Shown in pieces: positions 52,223 through 63,032 of a stretch of 64,000 nt of DNA. Each line of letters opens with the position of its first letter. Within the stretch, counting starts at the first letter, position 1. Under the pieces are notes generated by a model. The model had not been told where the DNA came from. It was given only the letters and a program-made list of their open reading frames with translations, and searched no databases. Source of the DNA: Antennarius striatus (Eukaryota; Chordata; Actinopteri; Lophiiformes; Antennariidae); contig NC_090797.1 in assembly GCF_040054535.1 (NCBI RefSeq), forward strand, positions 13,469,001 through 13,533,000, in the 5' to 3' direction. The translations under genes were made by a program, and so were the position numbers.

Positions 52223-53952
52223 GTATTTCGACAAAGTGACTGAAAAGCTTCTGGAGTTTATCTCACAGGTCGACTGCAGAGAGTTTACTCCTCTGGACAA
52301 CACACTGAACAACCTGAATGATACACCCTTGCCTTCACCTCCTTCGCTCAACGCTGCTCCTGGAACAGCTAAGAGTGAGGATGGAGAAGGTTCCAGGTGC
52401 AGAATATCAGAAGCAGCCAGCAAGATGTTGGAGCAGGGAACACTGGATGTCACTGAAATACTGAACCTGTTGGATCGGTGGTTTGACGAGAACTTCCCAA
52501 CAGCAGATTTCAGTGCTCCACCTCCTGCCAGTACACCTCAGAACATGTGTCAGGGTCCTACAGTGGATGGCCCAGCAGCAGTGGGCATCAGTAACCCTGC
52601 TGTGACAGAACCAAAGAACATACTGGACCAGTGGCTTGGAGAGGTCTCCTCAGCAGAAGAGGGTGATAGCTGCACTCCTGCTGCCCCTCCAAAGCCCCTT
52701 GAGGGTTACTGGTCTGTCCACAACACCCCAACAGCACAAACAGTAAGTTCATCCATCCCCACAGTGAATTTTCTTTTTCCAAGTGTAAATTGTACGGAGA
52801 GGTAATCCTGCCCTCTTGTGGACCTGTGGCATCTTTGCAGCTCATCTAATCACATGTTCTGTTTGTACATTCAGGCTCAAGACATCCCAGTGGGGACGAT
52901 CCCTGAGAGCTCGCAGTACTCCATGGAATTTGTTGGAATGCACACTTTGTTTCTATGATCTAATGTGTGTCTTTTCTCTGTGAAGGAACGGACTACCAGT
53001 GTACAGGTACCCACAGGTCTCAACCAACTCTGATGGTCCAGCTCCTCCAAGGAACCATTTCGTATACCAGTCAAAAAAGTAAGTTTGTTTTGGACATTTT
53101 CATCCTGAAGAAACTTTTCTCTAGTGTTAATTCTGACTCATGTTCGTTCCTTTGATTTCTATTCATGCAAACATCTCTGCATGAGTCATGATTCTTATCA
53201 CTAATGCAGTGGTCCCCAACCCCCGGGCCGCGGACCGCTACCGGTCCGTGGGTCAATTGGTATTGGGCCGCACAGAATTAAAAAATGATTTACATTACTT
53301 CCGTTTTATTTATTTCGGAGTCGGAAAGATGTTTTATTTTGAAAAGTGACGTCTGTCACGTTTTACCGGTCTCGGTCAAATTAAGCGCCCACCACCGGTC
53401 CAGTGTACTGGATTAAAATCAAGGCAGATTATCCTGAGATCGCCCAAAAAGTATCGCAAACCCTGTTTCCATTTCCAAACTCCTGTCCTTGCGGAGCAGC
53501 ATTTGTTTGTTTGTTTATTGTCTGTTGATGTCTGCATTTCACATAAAACCACTGAGGATGATTTATTATTAGACTACAGCTGTCCTGGCGTCATTAACGA
53601 TTATAGAGCAAATGAAGGCCGGTCTGTGAAATATTGTCTTAGATGAAACCGGTCCGTGGCGCAAAAAAGGTTGGGGACCACTGCACTGATGGATATTAAT
53701 GTCTAGTCCAGCATAGACAAGGTTAACTTTGACACATGCTTTGTGTCATTCGGCCTGTCTCCACGCTTCTGTGTTAACCTGACCTCTACCATGTGTTTAA
53801 GGTGTCATACGAGGAATCAGCATCGCAACCATCCCTATGTCAAGAAGCCACCAAATGCCTTCATGTTGTTCTTGAAGGAGCAAAGGCCATATGTCCACCC
53901 TGACATCCAGCGCCAAGGGAGTGGTGTTGTGAATAAAGTTCTGGGACGGAAG
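52223..53952 (+). pseudogene. TCF/LEF-like HMG-box gene, truncated second copy
   Basis: Four exons match copy 1: 52223-52742 (open, 173 codons, 11 fewer by an in-frame loss), about 52875 onward (the donor is deleted, so reading on gives GMHTLFL and stop), 52986-53078, and 53802-53952, which ends VVNKVLGRK. The exons encoding WTSLPKEEQ through THNY and the basic tail have no counterpart before 55.6 kb. A product would lack helices 2-3 of the HMG box and could not bind DNA normally. If expressed, it might give a 195-residue N-terminal protein with both LDxW motifs. Confidence 0.8.
53207..53683. mobile_element. Non-autonomous hAT (Charlie-like) element
   Basis: The ends CAGTGGTCCCCAACC and GGTTGGGGACCACTG are perfect inverted repeats flanked by the 8-bp duplication CACTAATG/CACTGATG. 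The body has the GGGCCGCGGACC and CCGGTCCGTGG words of this family. It lies in the intron before the first HMG-box exon of copy 2. The single CACTAATG at 41449-41456 in copy 1 is the empty site. Confidence 0.92.
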
Positions 53953-54105
53953 GTAACAGACTTTTAGTTCTGTATATTTGAATTCTCAAACTTGCAAAGC
54001 CATCTCATTTCTTCATTATTTTGTTTAATGAGCTACATCACAAATGCTGCTACTGTCATCTAGAGACTCCAAACACATTTGCATATACTTTAAAATGTAT
54101 GAGAA

Positions 54106-55604
54106 AGCGTAGATGGCTTTAACATGTTTAACAGGAATAAGAGCACGAGAGGAGCTGTGGTGTTTAGACCCAGTGGTGCTCACAACGCACCTTCAATGCA
54201 ACTGGGCTTCCTCTATCAAAATGTGAAACCCATGGTCCAACCCATTCAACCTTGGTGTCAAGATGGACCTTGATTCTGAAATCAAAAAAGTGGATTGATC
54301 CGGATTTTAACAGGTTAACAATTTTATCCAAATTACCGCCTTGTATTTTTATTATGATTTTTTAAATGATTTTTAAAAACTCACACATGATTTTATTTCA
54401 ACTTGTCTGGACTACAGTAATAGTACAATAATACTACAGTATACCACAGTAAATACCACTGTATCTTTCCTGAGCTTCTTTGTTTCTAAGGTGAGGATTC
54501 ATACAGATCCAGCTGAGGTTAGCGCTGTGTTGGCCCTATCCCTGAGATGGCAAACAACTCCAACATATTTTGGGTTTTTCCACTTTTTTTTAGACATCTC
54601 ATAAGACATTTCAGTAGTGTTGCTGTCCCTTTGCATTCTCTGACCTTACCAATGTCAGGTTTCAGTGGAAACTCGCGCCTGCCAGAAACTGTAGACATTC
54701 CCTCACCACAGCACTTGTGTCGGCCCTACCTGAGCCTCACCAGCAGTCTGTGGTTGAGGTGGATGCCATAGATGTAGAGGTTGGTCCATTCTCTCCTTAC
54801 ACTCCAGGAACGATTCCAGATTCCAGCCGTGTGCCTTCCTATCCCGTAAACTCTGCTGCTGAGGAAACGTATGATGTTGGAAAGAGGGAGTGTCCACCAG
54901 ACTGGGAGAGTGTTTCCAGTAGATTCCAGGAGCACCATCTCAAGCCAAAACAAGAACCAATGCAGTCAGAGACTGCAACATCCCGCGACACCCCTGATTT
55001 CAAACTTTTACCCTAACCTACGAGCATAGGTCAAAGCAGTAGCTTTGATCTATGATCTTACTCACACTGGCCATCTCCCTCGTCCTTCTATCTTATCCAG
55101 TTCCTGAGTGTACAAAAGTTAACATTTGACCTTGACCTAGTTTTGTCAAGGTCAGGGTCATCATCTCAATTTCATCTCCTTTGCTACCCGAGTAATGTGT
55201 GATTTTTGTTTCATCTTTCTATCTGCAACAGTTGCGAAGATATTGGGTGTACATACAGACGGACAGAAAAATGGACTAATTGACAAACACACAAACGTTG
55301 ACATTACAATACATCACCGCTTTGAAGCGGGAGTAACAAAGTATGCTTTAACCTTTTACTTTGATCTTTATTGTCCAATGAAGTCTGTGTAGGTTCTCAG
55401 TCATGCAGGTCATGGTTATCCAAAAGCTGTTTAAGTCAATCCACTGGACGTTAAGAATGTTCTTGAAGACGTTTTGTCTCTCATCCAAGAGACTTCTTCA
55501 GTTCAGAGGGACTCTGAACTGAAAGAACTCTGAACTTGGATTTGGATTGTCCAATGAAGAGAGAAATTAAACCAACTGTCTTTGATCCAGTGTGGCAAAA
55601 TGAC
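54106..55604. other. Unrelated DNA between duplication edge and tRNA array
   Basis: Has no counterpart in copy 1. It contains a possible exon (54712-55016, separate entry), GACCTTGACCT-type repeats near 55127-55160, and a repeat around 55390-55540 with AAGACGTTTTGTCTCTCATCC and a perfect 12-bp inverted repeat (55497-55508 and 55512-55523, 3-nt loop). The last resembles dispersed fish repeats. Confidence 0.4.
54712..55016 (+). other. Candidate terminal coding exon, unidentified
   Basis: After an acceptor-like tract (TTCCCTCACCACAG, ending 54711) a frame runs about 100 codons to a stop at 55016: SALPEPHQQSVVEVDAIDVE, VGPFSPYTPGTIPDSS, CPPDWESVSSRFQEH and LKPKQEPMQSETATS. The LKPKQEP segment resembles a sumoylation site. 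The composition is acidic and Pro/Ser-rich like a transcription factor tail, but the phase does not fit the truncated HMG exon at 53952, which would give only 19 residues and a stop. It may be an exon of a lost gene or of a transposon. Confidence 0.25.
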
Positions 55605-55644
55605 ATTCATTCATTCATTCATTCATTCATTCATTCATTCATTC
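55605..55644. repeat. (ATTC)n microsatellite at array edge
   Basis: Ten ATTC units, ending about 55 bases before the first array tRNA-Leu. Confidence 0.97.
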
Positions 55645-55696
55645 TTCTTCTTGGATGCTCCCCTTGATACATAACAATTTTAATACAATTAACTAA

Positions 55697-56773
55697 GTAG
55701 TCAGGATGGCCGAGCGGTCTAAGGCGCTGCGTTCAGGTCGCAGTCTCCCCTGGAGGCGTGGGTTCAAATCCCACTTCTGACAACTGCAGCTTTTCTCCAT
55801 TGCTCACAGGTCAAAATTACACACAGCATCATGTGGTTAAGCAGAAAAGCTGTTCATTTTCACCCACCTGAGTTTCAGTACGCCATTGAGTGGACTTGAC
55901 TTGCAAGTACAGTACATCATGGCAGTAAGAGAGGAGGATGAAGCCATGCACCCATCGTGAGAGGCCTGGGAGACCACGGGCAGCCAATCTAGGGCCTTAA
56001 CCAGCTCCCTTGCGTTGGGAGTTTTCCAATGAATCTTTTTTGTGAGGCTTTGACTATAGACGACGATGTCCCCGAGGTCTTTGCCACGTTACCCTGATAT
56101 ACAATATGTTTGAACTATTTGCCACTGCAGTCTTCCGATGAGAGGTGAGGCTACCTGTCTTGATTTCACAAACATTCTGTGTCCCTGGGATGTTATTTTG
56201 ACCCCCAGTCTTGTGATTACAATGTTTTGCAGTTAATCTAACTTTGACATGCCCAACCGAGTGTTTTTTGTCTTTCGCATGTCATTCACAAGATTTGCTC
56301 TTTTTTATTCCTGTCACGACAGTGGGCTACGCTACCAGCTCGGCTAGCTATCGGTTACCTCTTGGGTTATCAGCTGTGGCCCCCTTTTTGGATCATCGCC
56401 AGACAGTTTTCAGTGCTTTCCATTAGGTCCAAGGCTCTCACCGTCAAAAAAACAGCTATTGCATTGTCAAAGTTATGTTATTGTTCCTTTCCTATCGGCT
56501 CTGACACTTGTTCGCAATTGCAGAGATAGCAGTCACCAATAGTCAAGCTACATTACAACGTCAACGTGAATAACTTCCCAAAGATCTTATTCCAACTAAA
56601 TGCAGTCAGAGTATTTTACTAAAACGTTGGATTGAGGACTAATCAGGGGATGATCAAACTCCAAAGATTTCAGTCTCTACAGACCATCAATTTCTATGCA
56701 AATGGTCATGACTATGTAGTTGTGGACTGATTTAGATGCGTTTTTGATTAGTCCATGTTATCAGGACTTTGAA
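55697..56773 (+). repeat. Array monomer B0, partial (starts at tRNA-Leu)
   Basis: Homology to the monomers begins within three bases of the tRNA-Leu 5' end, so the Gly half is missing. The spacer after the tRNA carries B-type markers (TACGCCATTGAG, GGGCTACGCTACC, GACAGTTTTCAGTGC). This makes it the left end of the array. Confidence 0.85.
55700..55782 (+). tRNA. tRNA-Leu(CAG), array copy 1
   Basis: 83 nt; anticodon loop TTCAGGT, acceptor GTCAGGA/TTCTGAC with one G-U, variable arm CTCC/GGAG, B box GGTTCAAATCC, TTTT shortly after. The upstream sequence is unrelated to that of the other copies. Confidence 0.94.
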
Positions 56774-56844
56774 GCATTGGTGGTTCAGTGGTAGAATTCA
56801 CGCCTGCCACGCGGGAGGCTCGGGTTCGATTCCCGGCCAATGCA
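56774..56844 (+). tRNA. tRNA-Gly(GCC), A-type copy
   Basis: 71 nt from GCATTGG to CCAATGCA; loop CTGCCAC, anticodon GCC; T arm TCGGGTTCGATTCCCGG. In A-type copies base 28 is A (CACGC) opposite G42, where the usual gene has a T-G pair, so the anticodon stem has one mismatch. TTTT follows AAAAGGC. Expression is possible but the fold is weakened. Confidence 0.85.
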
Positions 56845-57258
56845 AAAGGCTTTTTGACTTAATGGTGTGGGACTGAAAAATAGCTCAACAAGTTGTAGTC
56901 TGAAGAAATGTGTTTGACGTGACCCATACTGGTACTTTAAACTTTGGCTTAGGTTGTCTCAAATTGTGGACGCAGCGCCGAAACCAACTATCCAATACAC
57001 CCAAGAGAAACATTGAGAGTCTCTCAATATGCATACTTGTCTGTACTGGTCCATCACGTGAAATGCTCCTTTGGAGAAACGGTGTGGTCTTGTGGTGCCA
57101 TTAGGTGATTGTCATCATGTCTTGCAGCAGAAACCAATGCCGTATGGTGGAACAGTTGAATTTCAGACTGGTGACTTGCATTACAGCTTGAGGATTGTAC
57201 ATTTACATTTACTATCGATGCGTCTTGGTTTGACGTAGGTGAACTTACCCAGCAAGTC

Positions 57259-57342
57259 GTCAGGATGGCCGAGCGGTCTAAGGCGCTGCGTTCAGGTCGC
57301 AGTCTCCCCATTGAGGCGTGGGTTCAAATCCCACTTCTGACA
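57259..57342 (+). tRNA. tRNA-Leu(CAG), variable-arm variant
   Basis: 84 nt. Same as the other array copies except that the variable arm reads CTCCCCATTGAGG, one base longer, leaving three rather than four pairs (CTC/GAG). The other A-type monomers lack this change, so it arose in this copy alone. Anticodon CAG, other arms intact. Confidence 0.88.
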
Positions 57343-58345
57343 ACTGCAGCTTTTCTCCACTGCTCACAGGTCAAAATTACACACAGCATCATGTGGTTAA
57401 GCAGAATAGCTGTCCATTTTCACCCACCTGAGTTTCAGTAAGCCATAAAACCAACAATTAAGTGAACTTGACTTGCAAGTACAGTACATCATGGCAGTAA
57501 GAGAGGAGGATGAAGCCATGCACCCATCGTGAGAGGCCTGGGAGACCACGGGCAGCCAATCTAGGGCCTTAACCAGCTCCCTTGCGTTGGGAGTTTTCCA
57601 ATGAATCTTTTTTGTGAGGCTTTGACTATAGACGACGATGTCCCCGAGGTCTTTGCCACGTTACCCTGATAAACAATATGTTTGAACTATTTGCCACTGC
57701 AGTCTTCCGATGCGAGGTGAAGCTACCTGTCTTGATTTCACAAACATTCTGTGTCCCTGGGATGTTATTTTGACCCCCAGTCTTGTGATTACAAATTTTT
57801 TGCAGTTAATCTAACTTTGACATGCCCAACCGAGTGTTTTTGTCTTTCGCATGTCATTCACAAGATTTGCTCTTTTTTATTCCTGTCACGACAGTGGGCT
57901 GCGCTACCAGCTCGGCTAGCTATCGGTTACCTCCTGGGTTATCAGCTGTGGTCCCCTTTTTGGATCATCGCCAGACAGGTTTCAGTGCTTTCCATTAGGT
58001 CCAAGGCTCTCACCGTCAAAAACACAGCTATTGCATTGTCAAAGTTATGTTATTGTTCCTTTCCTATCGGCTCTGACACTTGTTTGCAATTGCAGAGATA
58101 GCAGTCACCAATAGTCAAGCTACATTACAACGTCAACGTGAATAACTTCCCAAAGATCTTATTCCAACTAAATGCAGTCAGAGTATTTTACTAAAACGTT
58201 GGATTGAGGACTAATCAGGGGATGATCAAACTCCAAAGATTTCAGTCTCTACAGACCATCAATTTCTATGCAAATGGTCATGACTATGTAGTTGTGGACT
58301 GATTTGGATGCGTTTTTCATTAGTCCATGTTATCAGGACTTTGAA

Positions 58346-58416
58346 GCATTGGTGGTTCAGTGGTAGAATTCTCGCCTGCCACGCGGGAGGCCTGGGTTCG
58401 ATTCCCGGCCAATGCA
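58346..58416 (+). tRNA. tRNA-Gly(GCC), B-type copy
   Basis: 71 nt with the normal anticodon stem CTCGC/GCGGG and loop CTGCCAC. The T stem CTGGG/CCCGG has one G-U. Apart from that T-stem base it reads like the vertebrate consensus. TTTT lies in GGCCTTTTGAC, just downstream. Looks functional. Confidence 0.94.
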
Positions 58417-58830
58417 AAAGGCCTTTTGACTTAATGGTGTGGGACTGAAAAATAGCTCAACAAGTTGTACTCTGAAGAAATGTGTTTGACGTGACCCATA
58501 CTGGTACTTTAAACTTTGGCTTAGGTTGTCTCAAATTGTGGACGCAGCGCCGAAACCAACTATCCAATACACCCAAGAGAAACATTGGGAGTCTCTCAAT
58601 ATGCATACTTGTCTGTACTGGTCCATCACGTGAAATGCTCCTTTGGAGAAACGGTGTGGTCTTGTGGTGCCATTAGGTGATTGTCATCATCTCTTGCAGC
58701 AGAAACCCATGCCGTATGGTGAAACAGTTGAATTTCAGACTGGTGACTTGCATTACAGCTTGAGGATTGTACATTTAAATTTACTATCAATGCGTCTTGG
58801 TTTGACGTAGGTGAACTTACCCAGCAAGTC

Positions 58831-58913
58831 GTCAGGATGGCCGAGCGGTCTAAGGCGCTGCGTTCAGGTCGCAGTCTCCCCTGGAGGCGTGGGTTCAAAT
58901 CCCACTTCTGACA
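58831..58913 (+). tRNA. tRNA-Leu(CAG), array copy 3
   Basis: 83 nt, identical to the copy at 55700. Preceded by CCAGCAAGTC and followed by AACTGCAGCTTTTC (terminator). Confidence 0.94.
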
Positions 58914-59904
58914 ACTGCAGCTTTTCTCCATTGCTCACAGGTCAAAATTACACACAGCATCATGTCGTTAAGCAGAAAAGCTGTTCATTTTCACCCACCT
59001 GAGTTTCAGTACGCCATTGAGTGAACTTGACTTGCAAGTACAGTACATCATGGCAGTAAGAGAGGAGGATGAAGCCATGCACCTATCGTGAGAGGCCTGG
59101 GAGACCACGGGCAGCCAATCTAGGGCCTTAACCAGCTCCCTTGCGTTGGGAGTTTTCCAATGAATCTTTTTTGTGAGGCTTTGACTATAGACGACGATGT
59201 CCCCGAGGTCTTTGCCACGTTACCCTGATAAACAATATGTTTGAACTATTTGCCACTGCAGTCTTCCGATGCGAGGTGAAGCTACCTGTCTTGATTTCAC
59301 AAACATTCTGTGTCCCTGGGATGTTATTTTGACCCCCAGTCTTGTGATTACAATGTTTTGCAGTTAATCTAACTTTGACATGCCCAACCGAGTGTTTTTG
59401 TCTTTCGCATGTCATTCACAAGATTTGCTCTTTTTTATTCCTTTCACGACAGTGGGCTACGCTACCAGCTCGGCTAGCTATCGGTTACCTCTTGTGTTAT
59501 AAGCTGTGGCCCCCTTTTTGGATCATCGCCAGACAGTTTTCAGCGCTTTCCATTAGGTCCAAGGCTCTCACCGTCAAAAACACAGCTATTGCATTGTCAA
59601 AGTTATGCTATTGTTCCTTTCCTATCGGCTCTGACACTTGTTCGCAATTGCAGAGATAGCAGTCACCAATAGTCAAGCTACATTACAACGTCAACGTGAA
59701 TAACTTCCCAAAGATCTTATTCCAACTAAATGCAGTCAGAGTATTTTACTAAAACGTTGGATTGAGGACTAATCAGGGGATGATCAAACTCCAAAGATTT
59801 CAGTCTCTACAGACCATCAATTTCTATGCAAATGGTCATGACTATGTAGTTGTGGACTGATTTAGATGCGTTTTTTGATTAGTCCATGTTATCAGGACTT
59901 TGAA

Positions 59905-59975
59905 GCATTGGTGGTTCAGTGGTAGAATTCACGCCTGCCACGCGGGAGGCTCGGGTTCGATTCCCGGCCAATGCA
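59905..59975 (+). tRNA. tRNA-Gly(GCC), A-type copy 2
   Basis: Identical to the 56774 copy, including the A28 change that mismatches G42 in the anticodon stem. Confidence 0.85.
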
Positions 59976-60389
59976 AAAGGCTTTTTGACTTAATGGTGTG
60001 GGACTGAAAAATAGCTCAACAAGTTGTAGTCTGAAGAAATGTGTTTGACGTGACCCATACTGGTACTTTAAACTTTGGCTTAGGTTGTCTCAAATTGTGG
60101 ACGCAGCGCCGAAACCAACTATCCAATACACCCAAGAGAAACATTGAGAGTCTCTCAATATGCATACTTGTCTGTACTGGTCCATCACGTGAAATGCTCC
60201 TTTGGAGAAACGGTGTGGTCTTGTGGTGCCATTAGGTGATTGTCATCATGTCTTGCAGCAGAAACCAATGCCGTATGGTGGAACAGTTGAATTTCAGACT
60301 GGTGACTTGCATTACAGCTTGAGGATTGTACATTTACATTTACTATCGATGCGTCCTGGTTTGACGTAGGTGAACTTACCCAGCAAGTC

Positions 60390-60472
60390 GTCAGGATGGC
60401 CGAGCGGTCTAAGGCGCTGCGTTCAGGTCGCAGTCTCCCCTGGAGGCGTGGGTTCAAATCCCACTTCTGACA
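60390..60472 (+). tRNA. tRNA-Leu(CAG), array copy 4
   Basis: 83 nt, normal variable arm, anticodon CAG, same as 55700. Confidence 0.94.
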
Positions 60473-61474
60473 ACTGCAGCTTTTCTCCACTGCTCACAGG
60501 TCAAAATTACACACAGCATCATGTGGTTAAGCAGAATAGCTGTCCATTTTAACCCACCTGAGTTTCAGTAAGCCATAAAACCAACAATTGAGTGAACTTG
60601 ACTTGCAAGTACAGTACATCATGGCAGTAAGAGAGGAGGATGAAGCCATGCACCCATCGTGAGAGGCCTGGGAGACCACGGGCAGCCAATCTAGGGCCTT
60701 AACCAGCACCCTTGCGTTGGGAGTTTTCCAATGAATCTTTTTTGTGAGGCTTTGACTATAGACGACGATGTCCCCGAGGTCTTTGCCACGTTACCCTGAT
60801 AAACAATATGTTTGAACTATTTGCCACTGCAGTCTTCCGATGCAAGGTGAAGCTACCTGTCTTGATTTCACAAACATTCTGTGTCCCTGGGATGTTATTT
60901 TGACCCCCAGTCTTGTGATTACAATGTTTTGCAGTTAATCTAACTTTGACATGCCCAACCGAGTGTTTTTGTCTTTCGCATGTCATTCACAAGATTTGCT
61001 CTTTTTTATTCCTGTCACGACAGTGGGCTGCGCTACCAGCTCGGCTAGCTATCGGTTACCTCCTGGGTTATCAGCTGTGGTCCCCTTTTTGGATCATCGC
61101 CAGACAGGTTTCAGTGCTTTCCATTAGGTCCAAGGCTCTCACCGTCAAAAACACAGCTATTGCATTGTCAAAGTTATGTTATTGTTCCTTTCCTATCGGC
61201 TCTGACACTTGTTTGCAATTGCAGAGATAGCAGTCACCAATAGTCAAGCTACATTACAACGTCAACGTGAATAACTTCCCAAAGATCTTATTCCAACTAA
61301 ATGCAGTCAGAGTATTTTACTAAAACGTTGGATTGAGGACTAATCAGGGGATGATCAAACTCCAAAGATTTCAGTCTCTACAGACCATCAATTTCTATGC
61401 AAATGGTCATGACTATGTAGTTGTGGACTGATTTGGATGCGTTTTTCATTAGTCCATGTTATCAGGACTTTGAA

Positions 61475-61545
61475 GCATTGGTGGTTCAGTGGTAGAATTC
61501 TCGCCTGCCACGCGGGAGGCCTGGGTTCGATTCCCGGCCAATGCA
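61475..61545 (+). tRNA. tRNA-Gly(GCC), B-type copy 2
   Basis: Identical to the 58346 copy, with a fully paired anticodon stem. Confidence 0.94.
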
Positions 61546-61959
61546 AAAGGCCTTTTGACTTAATGGTGTGGGACTGAAAAATAGCTCAACAAGTTGTACT
61601 CTGAAGAAATGTGTTTGACGTGACCCATACTGGTACTTTAAACTTTGGCTTAGGTTGTCTCAAATTGTGGACGCAGCGCCGAAACCAACTATCCAATACA
61701 CCCAAGAGAAACATTGGGAGTCTCTCAATATGCATACTTGTCTGTACTGGTCCATCACGTGAAATGCTCCTTTGGAGAAACGGTGTGGTCTTGTGGTGCC
61801 ATTAGGTGATTGTCATCATCTCTTGCAGCAGAAACCCATGCCGTATGGTGAAACAGTTGAATTTCAGACTGGTGACTTGCATTACAGCTTGAGGATTGTA
61901 CATTTAAATTTACTATCAATGCGTCTTGGTTTGACGTAGGTGAACTTACCCAGCAAGTC

Positions 61960-62042
61960 GTCAGGATGGCCGAGCGGTCTAAGGCGCTGCGTTCAGGTCG
62001 CAGTCTCCCCTGGAGGCGTGGGTTCAAATCCCACTTCTGACA
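61960..62042 (+). tRNA. tRNA-Leu(CAG), array copy 5
   Basis: 83 nt, same as 55700; TTTT terminator shortly downstream. Confidence 0.94.
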
Positions 62043-63032
62043 ACTGCAGCTTTTCTCCATTGCTCACAGGTCAAAATTACACACAGCATCATGTCGTTAA
62101 GCAGAAAAGCTGTCCATTTTCACCCACCTGAGTTTCAGTACGCCATTGAGTGAACTTGACTTGCAAGTACAGTACATCATGGCAGTAAGAGAGGAGGATG
62201 AAGCCATGCACCCATCGTGAGAGGCCTGGGAGACCACGGGCAGCCAATCTAGGGCCTTAACCAGCTCCCTTGCGTTGGGAGTTTTCCAATGAATCTTTTT
62301 TGTGAGGCTTTGACTATAGACGACGATGTCCCCGAGGTCTTTGCCACGTTACCCTGATAAACAATATGTTTGAACTATTTGCCACTGCAGTCTTCCGATG
62401 CGAGGTGAAGCTACCTGTCTTGATTTCACAAACATTCTGTGTCCCTGGGATGTTATTTTGACCCCCAGTCTTGTGATTACAATGTTTTGCAGTTAATCTA
62501 ACTTTGACATGCCCAACCGAGTGTTTTTGTCTTTCGCATGTCATTCACAAGATTTGCTCTTTTTTATTCCTGTCACGACAGTGGGCTACGCTACCAGCTC
62601 GGCTAGCTATCGGTTACCTCTTGGGTTATCAGCTGTGGCCCCCTTTTTGGATCATCGCCAGACAGTTTTCAGCGCTTTCCATTAGGTCCAAGGCTCTCAC
62701 CGTCAAAAACACAGCTATTGCATTGTCAAAGTTATGCTATTGTTCCTTTCCTATCGGCTCTGACACTTGTTCGCAATTGCAGAGATAGCAGTCACCAATA
62801 GTCAAGCTACATTACAACGTCAACGTGAATAACTTCCCAAAGATCTTATTCCAACTAAATGCAGTCAGAGTATTTTACTAAAACGTTGGATTGAGGACTA
62901 ATCAGGGGATGATCAAACTCCAAAGATTTCAGTCTCTACAGACCATCAATTTCTATGCAAATGGTCATGACTATGTAGTTGTGGACTGATTTAGATGCGT
63001 TTTTGATTAGTCCATGTTATCAGGACTTTGAA

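Larger units (their letters stand above)
50166..54105 (+). repeat. Segmental duplication, copy 2
   Basis: Colinear with 38373-41871. Copy-2-specific changes are an insertion of about 155 bp near 51925-52085 (contains TTTATTAATCCCCTC and its partial inverse), an hAT element at 53207-53683, a 33-bp in-frame deletion in the first HMG exon, and a deletion of about 46 bp removing a splice donor. The right edge falls in the intron after the first half of the HMG box. Confidence 0.9.
56774..58345 (+). repeat. Array monomer A1 (1572 bp)
   Basis: Runs from tRNA-Gly to the base before the next tRNA-Gly. A-type markers: AATTCACGCC in Gly, GGCTTTTTGAC after it, GTTGTAGTCTG, CATTGAGAGTCTC, CATCATGTCTTGC, ACATTTACATTTAC, and after Leu AAGCCATAAAACCAACAATT, GGGCTGCGCTACC and GACAGGTTTC. 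The spacer has no protein gene; the open frames across it and antisense to the tRNA genes are incidental. Confidence 0.92.
58346..59904 (+). repeat. Array monomer B1 (1559 bp)
   Basis: B-type markers: AATTCTCGCC and GGCCTGGG in Gly, GGCCTTTTGAC, GTTGTACTCTG, CATTGGGAGTCTC, CATCATCTCTTGC, ACATTTAAATTTAC, and after Leu GTCGTTAAGC, TACGCCATTGAG and GGGCTACGCTACC. Confidence 0.92.
59905..61474 (+). repeat. Array monomer A2 (1570 bp)
   Basis: Carries all A-type markers and repeats A1 at a distance of 3131 bp. It is far closer to A1 than to B1 next door. Confidence 0.92.
61475..63032 (+). repeat. Array monomer B2 (1558 bp)
   Basis: Carries all B-type markers and repeats B1 at 3129 bp distance. 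Confidence 0.92.

Noticed and set aside
55605-55644. ATTC repeat as a CRISPR-like array
   Set aside because: A plain tetranucleotide microsatellite in a vertebrate genome, without spacers.
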